DNA of 33,664 bases, taken from Spirulina sp. CS-785/01 (GTDB lineage: Bacteria > Cyanobacteriota > Cyanobacteriia > Cyanobacteriales > Spirulinaceae). This document shows, one piece after another, positions 7,727 to 16,991 of the stretch; position 1 is the stretch's first letter; the number at the start of each line of letters is the position of its first letter. Under the pieces are notes generated by a model. That model saw only the letters and a list, made by a program, of their open reading frames with translations, ran no database searches and was not told the DNA's origin. The stretch spans positions 1 to 33,664 of the forward strand of contig NZ_JAQMSD010000248.1 of NCBI RefSeq assembly GCF_028330525.1, in the 5' to 3' direction. The position numbers and the translations under genes were made by a program.

Positions 7727-8096
7727 AGCGCAATTTTTCTTTCGGAGACGCTCCACAAAAGCGTAAGACAACGCAAAACATCATTCCTACGGTAGCAGGT
7801 TATGTGGGGTCTAGTCATACCCCTAGCAGAAAAAAGCATTCAGCTTTTATATTAGGGCTTGCTGAACAAGTGTTCATTAAGGGAACAGGAAACAGGGAAT
7901 AGGGTTCATAGCAGAACTGGAAATATGGAGGAAAATCTGAGTCATCTATGAACCCGTTTGAACGGGTTTCAGCTATTAGCCTTGGGTTTGAACCCAAGGC
8001 TTGGAGGAAAATCTGAGCCATCTATGAACCTGTTTGAACGGGTTTCAGCTATTCGCCTTGGGTTTGAACCCAAAGCATATAAAGGCACATTTTATT
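7727..8096. other. Repeat-rich gap without a gene
   Basis: Between the large ATPase gene and purN lie an inverted repeat (ggagacgctcc), a ttgctgaacaagt element near 7858, a gggaacagg/aaacagg heptamer stretch (7880-7900) and the two tandem copies of repeat B (7927-8077). Short open frames here are made of the repeats. The promoter of the ATPase operon must be in this stretch, but I cannot pick a -10/-35 pair with confidence. Confidence 0.6.
7927..8077 (+). repeat. Tandem pair of 76-bp palindromic repeat B
   Basis: Two 76-bp units (7927-8002 and 8003-8077) differ at a few bases. Each has two hairpins: aacccgtttgaacgggtt and ccttgggtttgaacccaagg. Shorter relatives occur at 31581-31705, 32417-32465 and 32551-32602. 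They look like a non-autonomous palindromic (MITE/REP-like) family. Confidence 0.85.
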
Positions 8097-8747
8097 TTAC
8101 CAAAACCCTTTCGCAGCCAAAGCGATCGCTTGGGGGAAAATCTGATGTTCCTGTACCTGCACACGCTGGTGTAAACTGTCGGGGGTATCATCAGGCAAAA
8201 TAGGGACTGCGGCCTGCATAATAATCGGCCCACTATCCACTTTTTCCTGAGCAAGATGCACCGTACACCCCGTTACCTTCACCCCCGCATTTAAGGCTTG
8301 TTCGATCCCGTGAATGCCTGGAAAACTGGGCAATAGGCTAGGATGAATATTAAGAACCCGATGGGGAAACGCATTTAATAAAACCGGAGTAACAATACGC
8401 ATCCAACCCGCCATAATTACCCAGTCCACCCTGTAAGACTTCAAGGTGTCCACAATTTGTTCATCTAACGCTTCTCGCGTCTGATACGCCCGATGGTTGT
8501 GGAGAATGGCCGGAACATCGAAACGTTTAGCCCGTTCCGTTACCTTCGCCTTGGGCTTATTATAGATTAAGACCGGAATCGTTGCATTGAGTTGTCCCGA
8601 TTGGATTGCCTGTGCGATCGCCTCGAAATTACTCCCACTCCCCGACGCTAAAACCCCCAACCGTAACGGAGAATCCAAGTATAAATCCTCTACGGTTACA
8701 GAAGGCGAAATAAAAGACGGGGTAGAATTGGCCGAATAAGCAGTCAT
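8097..8747 (-). CDS. purN: Phosphoribosylglycinamide formyltransferase (GART)
   Basis: PurN transfers a formyl group from 10-formyltetrahydrofolate to GAR in the third step of purine synthesis (cytoplasm). The N-terminal block LGVLASGSGSNFEAI binds the GAR phosphate. VLNIHPSLLPSFPG carries the catalytic Asn and His, and EKVDSGPII carries the catalytic Asp. The 216-residue length includes about 28 extra N-terminal residues before LRLGVLASG, which could mean a more internal start, though cyanobacterial PurN often has such a leader. It diverges from the ABC permease gene with only 31 bp between start codons. The 3' end is next to the repeat B pair. Confidence 0.97.
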   Translation of the reverse strand: MTAYSANSTPSFISPSVTVEDLYLDSPLRLGVLASGSGSNFEAIAQAIQSGQLNATIPVLIYNKPKAKVTERAKRFDVPAILHNHRAYQTREALDEQIVDTLKSYRVDWVIMAGWMRIVTPVLLNAFPHRVLNIHPSLLPSFPGIHGIEQALNAGVKVTGCTVHLAQEKVDSGPIIMQAAVPILPDDTPDSLHQRVQVQEHQIFPQAIALAAKGFW

Positions 8748-8778
8748 GACTCGTTAAGCGTCCCAATAAATACAGATC
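8748..8778. promoter_or_regulatory. Very short divergent gap between purN and permease
   Basis: Only 31 bp separate the two start codons. At least one promoter must overlap a coding sequence, or one of the annotated starts is too far upstream. No clear -10/-35 pair is visible. Confidence 0.35.
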
Positions 8779-9657
8779 ATGTCAAAATTCGATCCTACAT
8801 CTTGGCTCGAACAAGATGAAAATGCCGCCAAACTTTTTTTAGCCCCCGCCTTCCTATTACTCACCCTATTCCTCTTTTTCCCCCTCCTCTATCTCCTCGG
8901 ACTCAGCTTCACCACCGGGAGTTTCACCCAATCCGGCCTACAATGGGTAGGACTGCGAAACTATGTACGCCTTTTCACCGACCCCAGTTTTTGGAAAGTC
9001 TTAGGCAACACCGTCTATTTTACCGTCGCCACCGTCCTCCCCAGTGTCATCATCCCCTTGGGGTTGGCCGTCGGGTTAAACACCTCTCTCCCCTTGCGAG
9101 GACTCCTCCGCACCGCCTATTTTATCCCCTCCGTAACCTCCCTAGTGGCCGTGGGGTTAGGGTTTCGTTGGTTATTTCAAACCGAAGGGCCGATTAATCA
9201 AATTTTAGGCATTTTTGGCCTAGAAGCTATCCCCTGGTTAGGGAGTCCCACTTGGGCCATGCCCGTGTTAATCTTACTCAGTAGTTGGAAGCAACTCGGC
9301 TTTAATTTAGTCGTCTTTTTAGCCGGACTGCAAACCATCCCCCAATCCCTCTACGAGGCCGCAGCATTAGACGGGGCGGAAACTTGGGGTAAATTCTGGC
9401 ATATCACCCTACCCGGCCTCCGGCCCACCCTCATTTTTGCCACCGTCACCACCGCTATTTTCACCCTGCGCAGTTTTGAGCAAGTTTATGTCATCACCGG
9501 AGGCGGGCCACTGAATTCCACCAATATTTTAGTCTATTACATTTATGAACAAGCCTTCGCCCTCTTTGACTTCGGCTATGCCGCCGCCGCCGCAATGGTA
9601 TTGTTAAGTATTGCCACCCTTTTCATATTTTTCCAACTGCGCAGTTGGGCCGAGTAA
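8779..9657 (+). CDS. Sugar ABC transporter permease (MalF/UgpA family)
   Basis: A 292-residue inner-membrane permease with about six hydrophobic segments, the first at LFLAPAFLLLTLFLFFPLLY. The cytoplasmic EAA loop that docks the ATPase is clear: EAAALDGAETWGKFWHITLPGL. The family (binding-protein-dependent transport, MalF/UgpA/LacF branch) imports oligosaccharides, glycerol-phosphate or osmolytes such as glucosylglycerol. The substrate cannot be read from sequence. No solute-binding protein, second permease or ATPase lies nearby, so partners must be elsewhere, as is common in cyanobacteria. DUF928 follows after 67 bp on the same strand but is probably unrelated. Confidence 0.92.
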   Translation: MSKFDPTSWLEQDENAAKLFLAPAFLLLTLFLFFPLLYLLGLSFTTGSFTQSGLQWVGLRNYVRLFTDPSFWKVLGNTVYFTVATVLPSVIIPLGLAVGLNTSLPLRGLLRTAYFIPSVTSLVAVGLGFRWLFQTEGPINQILGIFGLEAIPWLGSPTWAMPVLILLSSWKQLGFNLVVFLAGLQTIPQSLYEAAALDGAETWGKFWHITLPGLRPTLIFATVTTAIFTLRSFEQVYVITGGGPLNSTNILVYYIYEQAFALFDFGYAAAAAMVLLSIATLFIFFQLRSWAE

Positions 9658-9724
9658 CTGATCTTGCCAACCCTCCCCTGTCCAGGTCAAAATCAAGCCA
9701 AGACTTCACCAGGAATAAGCAACC

Positions 9725-10429
9725 ATGCCGCAATTTCCCCACCCTCTCCCCCTCGGAGGACTACTCGCTGTCCTCTGCTTAGGACTCTCTCCCCTCTCAA
9801 CCCCCGCAACCCCCGCCAACTCTCTCGCCTCCCTATTCCAAGACCAAACTCAACTCCAGAATAACGAAGAAGAAGAAAAAATCCCCCCCACACGGGGAGC
9901 AGGAACAAGACCGGGGAAATGTGGGTCAGAGAGCATCCGAGGGGAAGTCTTCCCCCTCACTCCATCTAGTAATCTCCAAACAACCGCTTCCCCCCATCCC
10001 AGTCTTTACCTCTACTTACCCACCATCGAAAACCAACAAGCCACTTTTTGGGTTTTAGATGAAACCGAAACTATTATTTATGAAACTGAATTCACCCTCA
10101 GTAACGAAGCGGGAATTTTGCAAATCCCATTCCCCGAAGATGTCACCTTAGACCCTGATACTATCTATAAATGGGGCTTTTTTATCCATTGTGACCCGGA
10201 AAATCGGGAATTAGATGAAGCAGTCATGGGCTGGATGACTTATACTGAAATTGCCCCCCCTCCGAGCAACGAACCCTTACAACAAGCCGAATACTATGGA
10301 CAAGCAGGCATCTGGCAACAAACCTTAGAACTGTTGCTACAACTGCGAAACCGTCAACCGGATATCTGGCAGGAGTTCCTAGAGGCGGCTGAATTGGGGG
10401 CTTATCGTGATGCACCAAGGATTAATTAG
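9725..10429 (+). CDS. DUF928 family secreted protein
   Basis: A 234-residue protein of a cyanobacterial family of unknown function (DUF928). It begins with an export signal (LLAVLCLGLSPLS, then an Ala/Pro-rich cleavage zone near TPATPANS). A low-complexity acidic/Gln stretch follows and then the conserved beta-rich part: LYLYLPTIENQQATFWVLD, IYKWGFFIHCDPENRELD and GWMTYTEIAPP. The C-terminal helices (YYGQAGIWQQTLELLLQLR) resemble the family's tail. The next gene, a CHASE2 cyclase, starts 20 bp before this stop, so the two are translationally coupled. DUF928 genes often sit with CHASE2, CHAT and filamentous-haemagglutinin genes in cyanobacteria, as here. Confidence 0.85.
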   Translation: MPQFPHPLPLGGLLAVLCLGLSPLSTPATPANSLASLFQDQTQLQNNEEEEKIPPTRGAGTRPGKCGSESIRGEVFPLTPSSNLQTTASPHPSLYLYLPTIENQQATFWVLDETETIIYETEFTLSNEAGILQIPFPEDVTLDPDTIYKWGFFIHCDPENRELDEAVMGWMTYTEIAPPPSNEPLQQAEYYGQAGIWQQTLELLLQLRNRQPDIWQEFLEAAELGAYRDAPRIN

Positions 10430-12728
10430 AACAGTTGGGGGGCTGGAGTTGAAAACGGGGTTAAACCGATGGGGGCCAGTGGGCATTGTCACTCCCCTTG
10501 TGATGCTTTTGGTGTTGGGATTACGCAGTTTTGGGGCGTTACAACCCTGGGAATTAGCCTTTTTTGACCTATATTTGCGTTTGCGTCCACCTCTCCCCCC
10601 TGATGACCGTATTGCCATTGTGGGCATTACGGAGGGGGATGTGCAAGACCAAAATACGCCCATTCTCCCGGACCGGGTTTATGCTAATCTCATTCAAGAA
10701 CTCCGCCAAATGCAGCCCCGCGCCATTGGGTTGGACATTTATCGGGATGTTCCCGTCCAACCAGGCCATGCTGAACTTCAGGAAGTATTTGCAGAAACTG
10801 ATAATCTTATTGGCATCGCCAAAGTTCTCGGCAACCCAGACACGGAGGCAGTGGCCGCCCCTCCTCTCTTGGAAAAAAAAGGACAAGTGGGGGCCAATGA
10901 TGTCATTGTGGAAGCGGATGGCCGAGTTCGGCGAGGGTTTGCCTTTGTTCCTACCCCTCACGGAGACCAGATGCCCAGTTTTGGGGTACATTTAGCTTTG
11001 TTGTACCTGCAAGGGGAGGGGAAGTTTGAGGAGGCCGTTGAACAAACGCCAGAGGACGACTTACGGTTAGACTCGGACTTGTTTCCCCCATTTCGCAGTA
11101 ATACGGGGGGGTATGTGGGGGCTGCGGCAGGAGGCGACCAAATTTTACTCAATTATCGGGGGGTGAGAGGAGAGGGGAGACCTTCTTTTGAGATTGTCCC
11201 CCTGAGCGATATTTTAAAGCAACGAGTGCCGTCGGATTGGGGGCGCGATCGCATCATCCTCATCGGGGCCGTCAGCGAAAGTTTCAACGACCTCTTTTTA
11301 ACCCCCTACAGTGGCGGCATCTTAACCTACCCTCAACCCATGTCTGGCGTTGAACTACAAGCCCATTTAGCCAGTCAAATTCTCAGTACCGTCCTCGATA
11401 ACCGTCCCCCCCTCCGCAGTTGGCCAGACCCCCTCGAATGGCTCTGGACGGGACTCTGGGCTGGTCTTGGGGCAACCCTAAGCTGGAAATATCGCTACGG
11501 CATCGCCAACTATACCCACCCCCTGCAAAGACGAGAATGGCATACCCCCCTACGTCGGTTTCTCGTCGCCCTCCTCGCCCTCGGTTTCCTCGCCAGCAGC
11601 ACCTACTTAGCCATCCTACAAGGCTGGTGGTTGCCCGTTATCCCCCCCTTACTCGCCTTTCTAGGGGCAACCGCCGTTAATATTAGTTATCTCGCCTACA
11701 ATGCCGGAAAAATCCGTAAAACCTTCGGTCGCTACCTCAGCAACGAGATCATCGCCCAACTCCTCGCCAACCCAGAAGCCCTCAAACTGGGGGGCAAACG
11801 CCAAAAAATTACCATCCTCACCTCCGACTTACGGGGGTTTACCGCCCTCTCGGAACGCTTCCCCCCCGAACAAGTCGTAACCATTCTCAACCTCTACTTA
11901 AAACCCATGTTAGAAGTCATTGTGGCTCATGGAGGAACAGTCAATGAGTTAATGGGGGATGGTATTTTGGCCTTATTTGGTGCGCCCAGCGTCCGCCCCG
12001 ATGATGCAGAACGGGCTGTGGCCTGTGCCATTGCCATGCAGTTGGCCATGGAGTCAGTGAACCAAGAAATGGAACAAAACCACTTACCCACCCTAGAAAT
12101 GGGCATTGGCATTAATACCGGGGACTGTGTGGTGGGGAATGTAGGGTCCGACCTCTACACCGAATATAGTGCCGTCGGCAGTGAAGTGAACCTCACCTTT
12201 CGCATCGAAACCTACACCACAGGCACACAAATTTTAATCTCAGACTCCACCCTCAAGGCCATAGGACGGGACAAATTAACCATTGTCCAAGAAAAAAAGA
12301 TACATCCCAAAGGCGTATTACAAGAAATTTCCATTTATCAAATTATGGGCATTGGGTCGCCCTACCATCTCACACTCCCTCAACCGCAAAACCCCTGTTT
12401 TCCGGTCTTAGATTCCTATTTTGTCCTCTACGTTTTTGTAGAAGGGAAACAATTAGGAGATTTATTTTTTAAAGGCCAATTAGTGCAACTTTGTTTACGG
12501 GGAGCGTACATACAACCCATCGAAGGACCCAACCTAGAATTACCCAGTCTCATGAGTAATCTTAAATTAAACCTGTTAACTTTTGATAAAGAAGGATACC
12601 CAGAAGTTAGCACAGATTTTTATGGCAAAGTAACCCAACATTTCCCTGAAAAGCAACAATTCTATCTCGACTTTACCTATAAACCCCCAGAAATTACTAA
12701 TTTATTTCAAAAGATTACCAAGTTTTAA
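10410..12728 (+). CDS. CHASE2 domain class III nucleotide cyclase
   Basis: A 772-residue membrane sensor. An N-terminal membrane segment (GIVTPLVMLLVLGL) is followed by an extracytoplasmic CHASE2 domain (about residues 45-320: DRIAIVGITEGDV, RAIGLDIYRDVPV, GVELQAHLASQIL). Further membrane segments follow (about 335-435), then the cyclase domain (about 460-630). Metal-binding Asp residues are D473 (TSDLRGFT) and D517 (NELMGDG). Transition-state residues are N594 and R598 (VNLTFR). The purine-specifying positions are E513 and S587, where adenylate cyclases usually have Lys and Asp/Thr, so the substrate (ATP or GTP) is open. The last 120 or so residues form an unassigned, possibly PilZ-like beta domain. 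ATG at 10410 overlaps DUF928 by 20 bp; a GTG directly before it is possible. Confidence 0.9.
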   Translation: MHQGLIRTVGGLELKTGLNRWGPVGIVTPLVMLLVLGLRSFGALQPWELAFFDLYLRLRPPLPPDDRIAIVGITEGDVQDQNTPILPDRVYANLIQELRQMQPRAIGLDIYRDVPVQPGHAELQEVFAETDNLIGIAKVLGNPDTEAVAAPPLLEKKGQVGANDVIVEADGRVRRGFAFVPTPHGDQMPSFGVHLALLYLQGEGKFEEAVEQTPEDDLRLDSDLFPPFRSNTGGYVGAAAGGDQILLNYRGVRGEGRPSFEIVPLSDILKQRVPSDWGRDRIILIGAVSESFNDLFLTPYSGGILTYPQPMSGVELQAHLASQILSTVLDNRPPLRSWPDPLEWLWTGLWAGLGATLSWKYRYGIANYTHPLQRREWHTPLRRFLVALLALGFLASSTYLAILQGWWLPVIPPLLAFLGATAVNISYLAYNAGKIRKTFGRYLSNEIIAQLLANPEALKLGGKRQKITILTSDLRGFTALSERFPPEQVVTILNLYLKPMLEVIVAHGGTVNELMGDGILALFGAPSVRPDDAERAVACAIAMQLAMESVNQEMEQNHLPTLEMGIGINTGDCVVGNVGSDLYTEYSAVGSEVNLTFRIETYTTGTQILISDSTLKAIGRDKLTIVQEKKIHPKGVLQEISIYQIMGIGSPYHLTLPQPQNPCFPVLDSYFVLYVFVEGKQLGDLFFKGQLVQLCLRGAYIQPIEGPNLELPSLMSNLKLNLLTFDKEGYPEVSTDFYGKVTQHFPEKQQFYLDFTYKPPEITNLFQKITKF

Positions 12729-12933
12729 CATTTTGTCATCTTCCGTGTTACGTAAATGCACGCAATTTTAACGTCCAAACAATCATTTGTCATCCCCATT
12801 TTACAAAAAAACACAGATTTATTTCACTAAGTAAATATTTTTATTGATTTCCGAATCAATCTTCCTTTTCCCGTATTTCTATGCAAAATAGAAAACATCA
12901 TAAGTTAGAAATAAATATATTTACAGGTGAATT
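12729..12933 (+). promoter_or_regulatory. AT-rich leader of tpsA with inverted repeat
   Basis: This 205-bp AT-rich gap should hold the tpsA promoter. It includes an inverted repeat ATTGATT-TCCG-AATCAAT (12843-12860), a possible operator or hairpin. A good ribosome site, AGGTGA, lies 5 bases before ATG 12934. No U-rich terminator for the cyclase gene is evident. Confidence 0.45.
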
Positions 12934-15900
12934 ATGTCAGGTCGTTTTTCTCTCGCCCTAGTTTTTATGGGTTTACTCGGATTGCCTGTGCTGCCTGTCC
13001 AAGCTCAGTTAGTGCCGGATGCAACCTTGGGGGATGAAAGTTCCGTCGTTATCCCCGTTGAGGAGTTTCGTCAGCGCATCGAAGGGGGAGCAACACGGGG
13101 AGCAAATCTTTTCCACAGTTTCCAAGAATTCAACGTCGGAGAAAATCGCAGCGTTTATTTTGCCAATCCCAATGCAATTCATAATATTCTCACACGGGTA
13201 ACAGGGGGCAATCCCTCAGATATTTTAGGGCAGTTAGGCGTTTCAGGAGAAGCGAATCTTTGGTTAATCAATCCCAACGGCATTTATTTTGGCCCAGATG
13301 CCAGTTTAGACATTCGCGGGTCATTTGTCGCCACCACTGCCGATGGGGTGGAATTAGGAGATACAGGCTATTTTAGCGCGGTGGATGTTGACGGCTCACA
13401 GTTACTTGCCGTTGAACCCGGAGCGTTATTTTCCAATGCCTTAGCGGCCCATCAGCGAAAAATTAATAATCGGGGGGTGTTGACGGTTGGGGGAGATTTT
13501 GTCTTGGATGCGGGCCAGTTGGACTTACAGGGAGAGTTACAAGCTGAAGGAGATTTAACCCTGCGAGCGTTGGATACGGTGAAAATTCGGGATAGTGTAG
13601 AGCGTCCCTTCATTGCGGCTGCGGGTGGGGAGTTGTTGGTGCAGGGGAATGAAAGCGTTGATATTTTTGCCTTGAGTCATCCTGACAGTGGACTGGCTTC
13701 GGGTGGGGATATGGTGTTGCGGAGTGGGAATGCCGTAGGAGGGGATGCTCACTATTACTCAGGAGGGAGTTTTCGCATTGAGCAAATTAATACTACTTTA
13801 GGTGATTTACAGAGTCCGAATGATCCTGTAATCCGTGCCAGTGGAGATGTAAGTTTTGCTAATTACACAGGAACGTCCCTACATATTTTAGCTGGAGGCA
13901 GCGTAAGAGTGACTGGAGATATTACAATTACCGGAGCAGACAACATTAATGGATTAACAGAGACAATTAACCTATCCAATGGTTCAACAGTGAACATTAA
14001 TGGTAAAAGTCAACCTACTCTTGATATTAGGGCTGGTACAACAAATTTTGGTGGTTTTGGAATAATTCCCACAACAGCCACTGGATTTACTACCTCTTCT
14101 CCTAATCTTTCAATCAGTGGAAATACAGGCAATATCCAAACGCAAAATATCAATATTAATCTTCCCAATAGCTTAATTTTCATTTCTAATAATTATAGAC
14201 CTAATTCAAATAATGGTAATATTTCTATTGGCTCGATTAGTACGAGCAACACAGGCAAAAGTGGTTCAGTAATTATTGACTCTCGTGATTCAATTAATTT
14301 AACAAATGATGCTGGCATCAATACAACATCTTCTTTAGGCAAGACTGGTGATATTTTATTACTAGCTCATCAAGATATAGTATTGGGAGAAAATACTATC
14401 TTAGATAATAGTACTTTTGGTAATGGAGAAGGAGGGAATTTAACACTATCAGCACAAAATATTCAATTAAACAGAAATGCGAAAATTATTGCTAATACTA
14501 ATGGAGCAGGGAATGCTGGTTTGATTTCAATAAATGCTGTAGATTCGCTTTTATTCAAGCAAGACACGACCATTTTAAATCAAGTCGGACTTTCAGCAAC
14601 AGGTGGTAGTAATGGAATTAATATTAATTCTGAAATAATGAAATTCAATAATGGCACACAAATCAATGCAAATGTTCAAGGATTAGGTGATTCAGGAGAT
14701 ATTACTATTCAAACTAATGACTTATTTTTAGACGGAGATAGAAGTGGTATTTTTAATCAAGTTGAAATCAATGGAACTGGTAATAGTGGAAGAATTGAAG
14801 TAAAAGCTCAAAACTTTTCTCTGAGTAGAGGGGCAAATATTAATACAAATGTTAGAGGATCGGGAAATACAGGAAATATTTTAATTGATACTGATCTTTT
14901 CAGTATGCGAGATAATAGAACTGGTATATTTAGTCAAGTTGAAAATAAAGCTGAGGGTAATAGTGGTGATATAAGAATTAGAGCCAATCATTTTTTAATG
15001 TCTAATTCTTCACAAATTAATGCTGATACTAATGGTTTAGGAAACGCAGGTTCTATTATCGTTGATGCTCAATCAATACAGTTATTGGGAGAACAAACGG
15101 CTATCGTTAGTCAAGTTGCGAATCAAGCAATGGGAGCAGGTGGTTTAATCGAAATACAATCTAATAGTCTAGGAATCAAAGAAGGAGCAATTATATCATC
15201 AAGCACTTTTGGTAATGGAAATTCTGGTTTAATTTTAGTTGACGCTAATGTCATTGAGTTAAGTGGAGAAAAGACAAGTATACTAAGTCAAGTAGGTTTA
15301 AATGGTCAAGGTGATAGTGGTGGAATTCAAATTACAGCAGAATCTATACTCTTAGACAACAAAGGACAAATCAATACTAACGTATTAGGTTTAGGTCAAG
15401 CTGGTTCTATTTCAATAGAATCTGATCGATTAATATTATCTCGTGGTTCAGCAATATTTAGTCAAGTTGAACAATATGGACTAGGTAATTCTGGTCAAGT
15501 TTGGATTGATTCTAATATTGTTTTAATGCGTGATGGTTCTCAAATTAATACTAATGTTCGAGGAAGTGGAAACGCAGGATTAGTTCAGTTCTTAGCCAAA
15601 AATGTAACGTTGAGTGGCTTCAATACTGGTATTTTAAGTCAAGTTGAACAAAATGCAACAGGTACAGGAGGAGCAATAGCATTTGAAGTTCAAAACCTCT
15701 TATTAGAAAATGGAGCATTTGTGACAACCAGTACCTTTGGAGAAGGAAATGCAGGTCAAATTAAAGTTAATGCTAATAGTGTAATTCTGAACTCTTTTCC
15801 ATCGGGTATTGTAAGCCAAGTGGGTACTGGTGCAATAGGAAATGGTGGAATAATTAATATAAAAACTAATAATTTATTTATTTTTGAAGGAGCAGGAATA

Positions 15901-16872
15901 AGTGTTAATACCTTTGGAACAGGCAATGCAGGTACAGTTAATATTGAAGCACTTGAATCGGTCAATATTTTGAGTCATGGGTTGATCAGTGCTAATAGTA
16001 ATAGTAGTGGTCATGCTGGGAATGTAAAGGTCTCCACAAATCAGTTATCTCTTAGAAATAATGGTTTACTTTCTGTAAATGGTTTGCAGTCAGGAAATCC
16101 TGGAAATATACAAATATTCGCTAATTCTATTTTTTTAAATGAAGGAAAAATACAAGCGATTACTAATTCTGGTGAAAATGCAAATATTAATTTAAAAGTA
16201 AGAGACTCCATTATTATGCGATTCAATAGTGAAATTGCTACAGAAGCAAGAGGAACAGGAAATGGTGGAAATATTACGTTTGATGTGGGTAAATTTATTC
16301 TTGCTATCCCCTCTGAAAATAGTGATATTGTGGCTAATGCCTTTGAAGGAACTGGTGGACAAATTATAGGTCAAGCATCTGGAATTTTTGGATTTCGGAT
16401 GTTTGAAGAAGTCCGTACTCCAGAAAGTGATTTTACAGCTAGTTCAGCTTTTGGGGTTGATGGTATTGTTGATATTAAGGATCGCTACAATGAGCCTATT
16501 CCCTTACCGACTAATTTTCTCGAACACCCTATTAATGAATCTACCTGTGCGCTGCAAGATGGACGTATTGCTGGGGGGAGTTCCTTTACGGTAAGTGGAC
16601 GGGGAGGAATGCCACCGAGTCCCAATGACCCCCTGACTCCCACCCCCTATGTCCCCACTTGGGCCAACCAAACCGGAGAAACCCCACCCCCTGCGGTGGT
16701 GGAACCAGAGACGAAGACTCAGGCAAAGCCAGATAATGCAACCATACGTCCGGCCCAAGGTTGGTTTATGACTGCCGATGGCACAGTACATTTAACCACC
16801 GAAGCGGTAACTCCCACCGCCTCCTCTGAGTTTTGGCGGCATCCTGACTGTCGGGCGGTGTCTGAGTCCTGA
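12934..16872 (+). CDS. Two-partner secretion exoprotein (filamentous haemagglutinin-like TpsA)
   Basis: A 1312-residue secreted beta-helix protein. The signal peptide SLALVFMGLLGLPVLPVQAQ ends near residue 26. The TPS secretion domain follows: NLFHSFQEFNVGENRSVYF, an NPNAI block (NPNAIHNILTRVTGG) and NPNGI (LINPNGIYFGPDASLDIRG). Much of the rest is degenerate repeats of the form SQVxxNxxGNSGxIxI and TNxxGxGNAGxIxI, about 55-60 residues per pair, typical of right-handed beta-helices. A Pro-rich C-terminal tail follows. The repeat part (about 13790-16480) is clearly more AT-rich than both ends, suggesting a mosaic or fast-evolving passenger. The partner transporter follows 119 bp downstream. 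Likely role: adhesion or surface interaction; the ligand is unknown. Confidence 0.93.
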   Translation: MSGRFSLALVFMGLLGLPVLPVQAQLVPDATLGDESSVVIPVEEFRQRIEGGATRGANLFHSFQEFNVGENRSVYFANPNAIHNILTRVTGGNPSDILGQLGVSGEANLWLINPNGIYFGPDASLDIRGSFVATTADGVELGDTGYFSAVDVDGSQLLAVEPGALFSNALAAHQRKINNRGVLTVGGDFVLDAGQLDLQGELQAEGDLTLRALDTVKIRDSVERPFIAAAGGELLVQGNESVDIFALSHPDSGLASGGDMVLRSGNAVGGDAHYYSGGSFRIEQINTTLGDLQSPNDPVIRASGDVSFANYTGTSLHILAGGSVRVTGDITITGADNINGLTETINLSNGSTVNINGKSQPTLDIRAGTTNFGGFGIIPTTATGFTTSSPNLSISGNTGNIQTQNININLPNSLIFISNNYRPNSNNGNISIGSISTSNTGKSGSVIIDSRDSINLTNDAGINTTSSLGKTGDILLLAHQDIVLGENTILDNSTFGNGEGGNLTLSAQNIQLNRNAKIIANTNGAGNAGLISINAVDSLLFKQDTTILNQVGLSATGGSNGININSEIMKFNNGTQINANVQGLGDSGDITIQTNDLFLDGDRSGIFNQVEINGTGNSGRIEVKAQNFSLSRGANINTNVRGSGNTGNILIDTDLFSMRDNRTGIFSQVENKAEGNSGDIRIRANHFLMSNSSQINADTNGLGNAGSIIVDAQSIQLLGEQTAIVSQVANQAMGAGGLIEIQSNSLGIKEGAIISSSTFGNGNSGLILVDANVIELSGEKTSILSQVGLNGQGDSGGIQITAESILLDNKGQINTNVLGLGQAGSISIESDRLILSRGSAIFSQVEQYGLGNSGQVWIDSNIVLMRDGSQINTNVRGSGNAGLVQFLAKNVTLSGFNTGILSQVEQNATGTGGAIAFEVQNLLLENGAFVTTSTFGEGNAGQIKVNANSVILNSFPSGIVSQVGTGAIGNGGIINIKTNNLFIFEGAGISVNTFGTGNAGTVNIEALESVNILSHGLISANSNSSGHAGNVKVSTNQLSLRNNGLLSVNGLQSGNPGNIQIFANSIFLNEGKIQAITNSGENANINLKVRDSIIMRFNSEIATEARGTGNGGNITFDVGKFILAIPSENSDIVANAFEGTGGQIIGQASGIFGFRMFEEVRTPESDFTASSAFGVDGIVDIKDRYNEPIPLPTNFLEHPINESTCALQDGRIAGGSSFTVSGRGGMPPSPNDPLTPTPYVPTWANQTGETPPPAVVEPETKTQAKPDNATIRPAQGWFMTADGTVHLTTEAVTPTASSEFWRHPDCRAVSES

Positions 16873-16991
16873 TGCTTACTGTTAGCCCTAAAGGGCTTAC
16901 TATGAACTTGTCACGGTTATTTCAACTCAGTCCTGATGCTTACTGTTAGCCCTAAAGGGCTTACTATGAACTTGTCACGGTTATTTCAACT
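16865..16991 (+). repeat. 64-bp tandem duplication spanning the tpsA stop and carrying repeat A
   Basis: Two nearly identical 64-bp units begin at 16865 and 16929. Each starts with agtcctga, the end of tpsA with its stop codon, and contains the palindrome tagccctaaagggctta (16882-16899 and 16946-16963). The second unit ends at the tpsB ATG (16992). The hairpins could attenuate or process the tpsA-tpsB transcript. Confidence 0.9.

Noticed and set aside
7727-7771. TTG start giving 15 more residues on the large ATPase
   Set aside because: The extra part overlaps an inverted repeat (ggagacgctcc) and ATG 7726 is a natural start.
7927-8077. CRISPR-like tandem repeat
   Set aside because: There are only two full-length units in direct contact, with no variable spacers and no cas genes nearby. 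It is a duplicated palindromic element.
10569-10991. Frames of about 140 codons on both strands inside the CHASE2 domain
   Set aside because: They overlap a clear CHASE2 coding region and show no domain.
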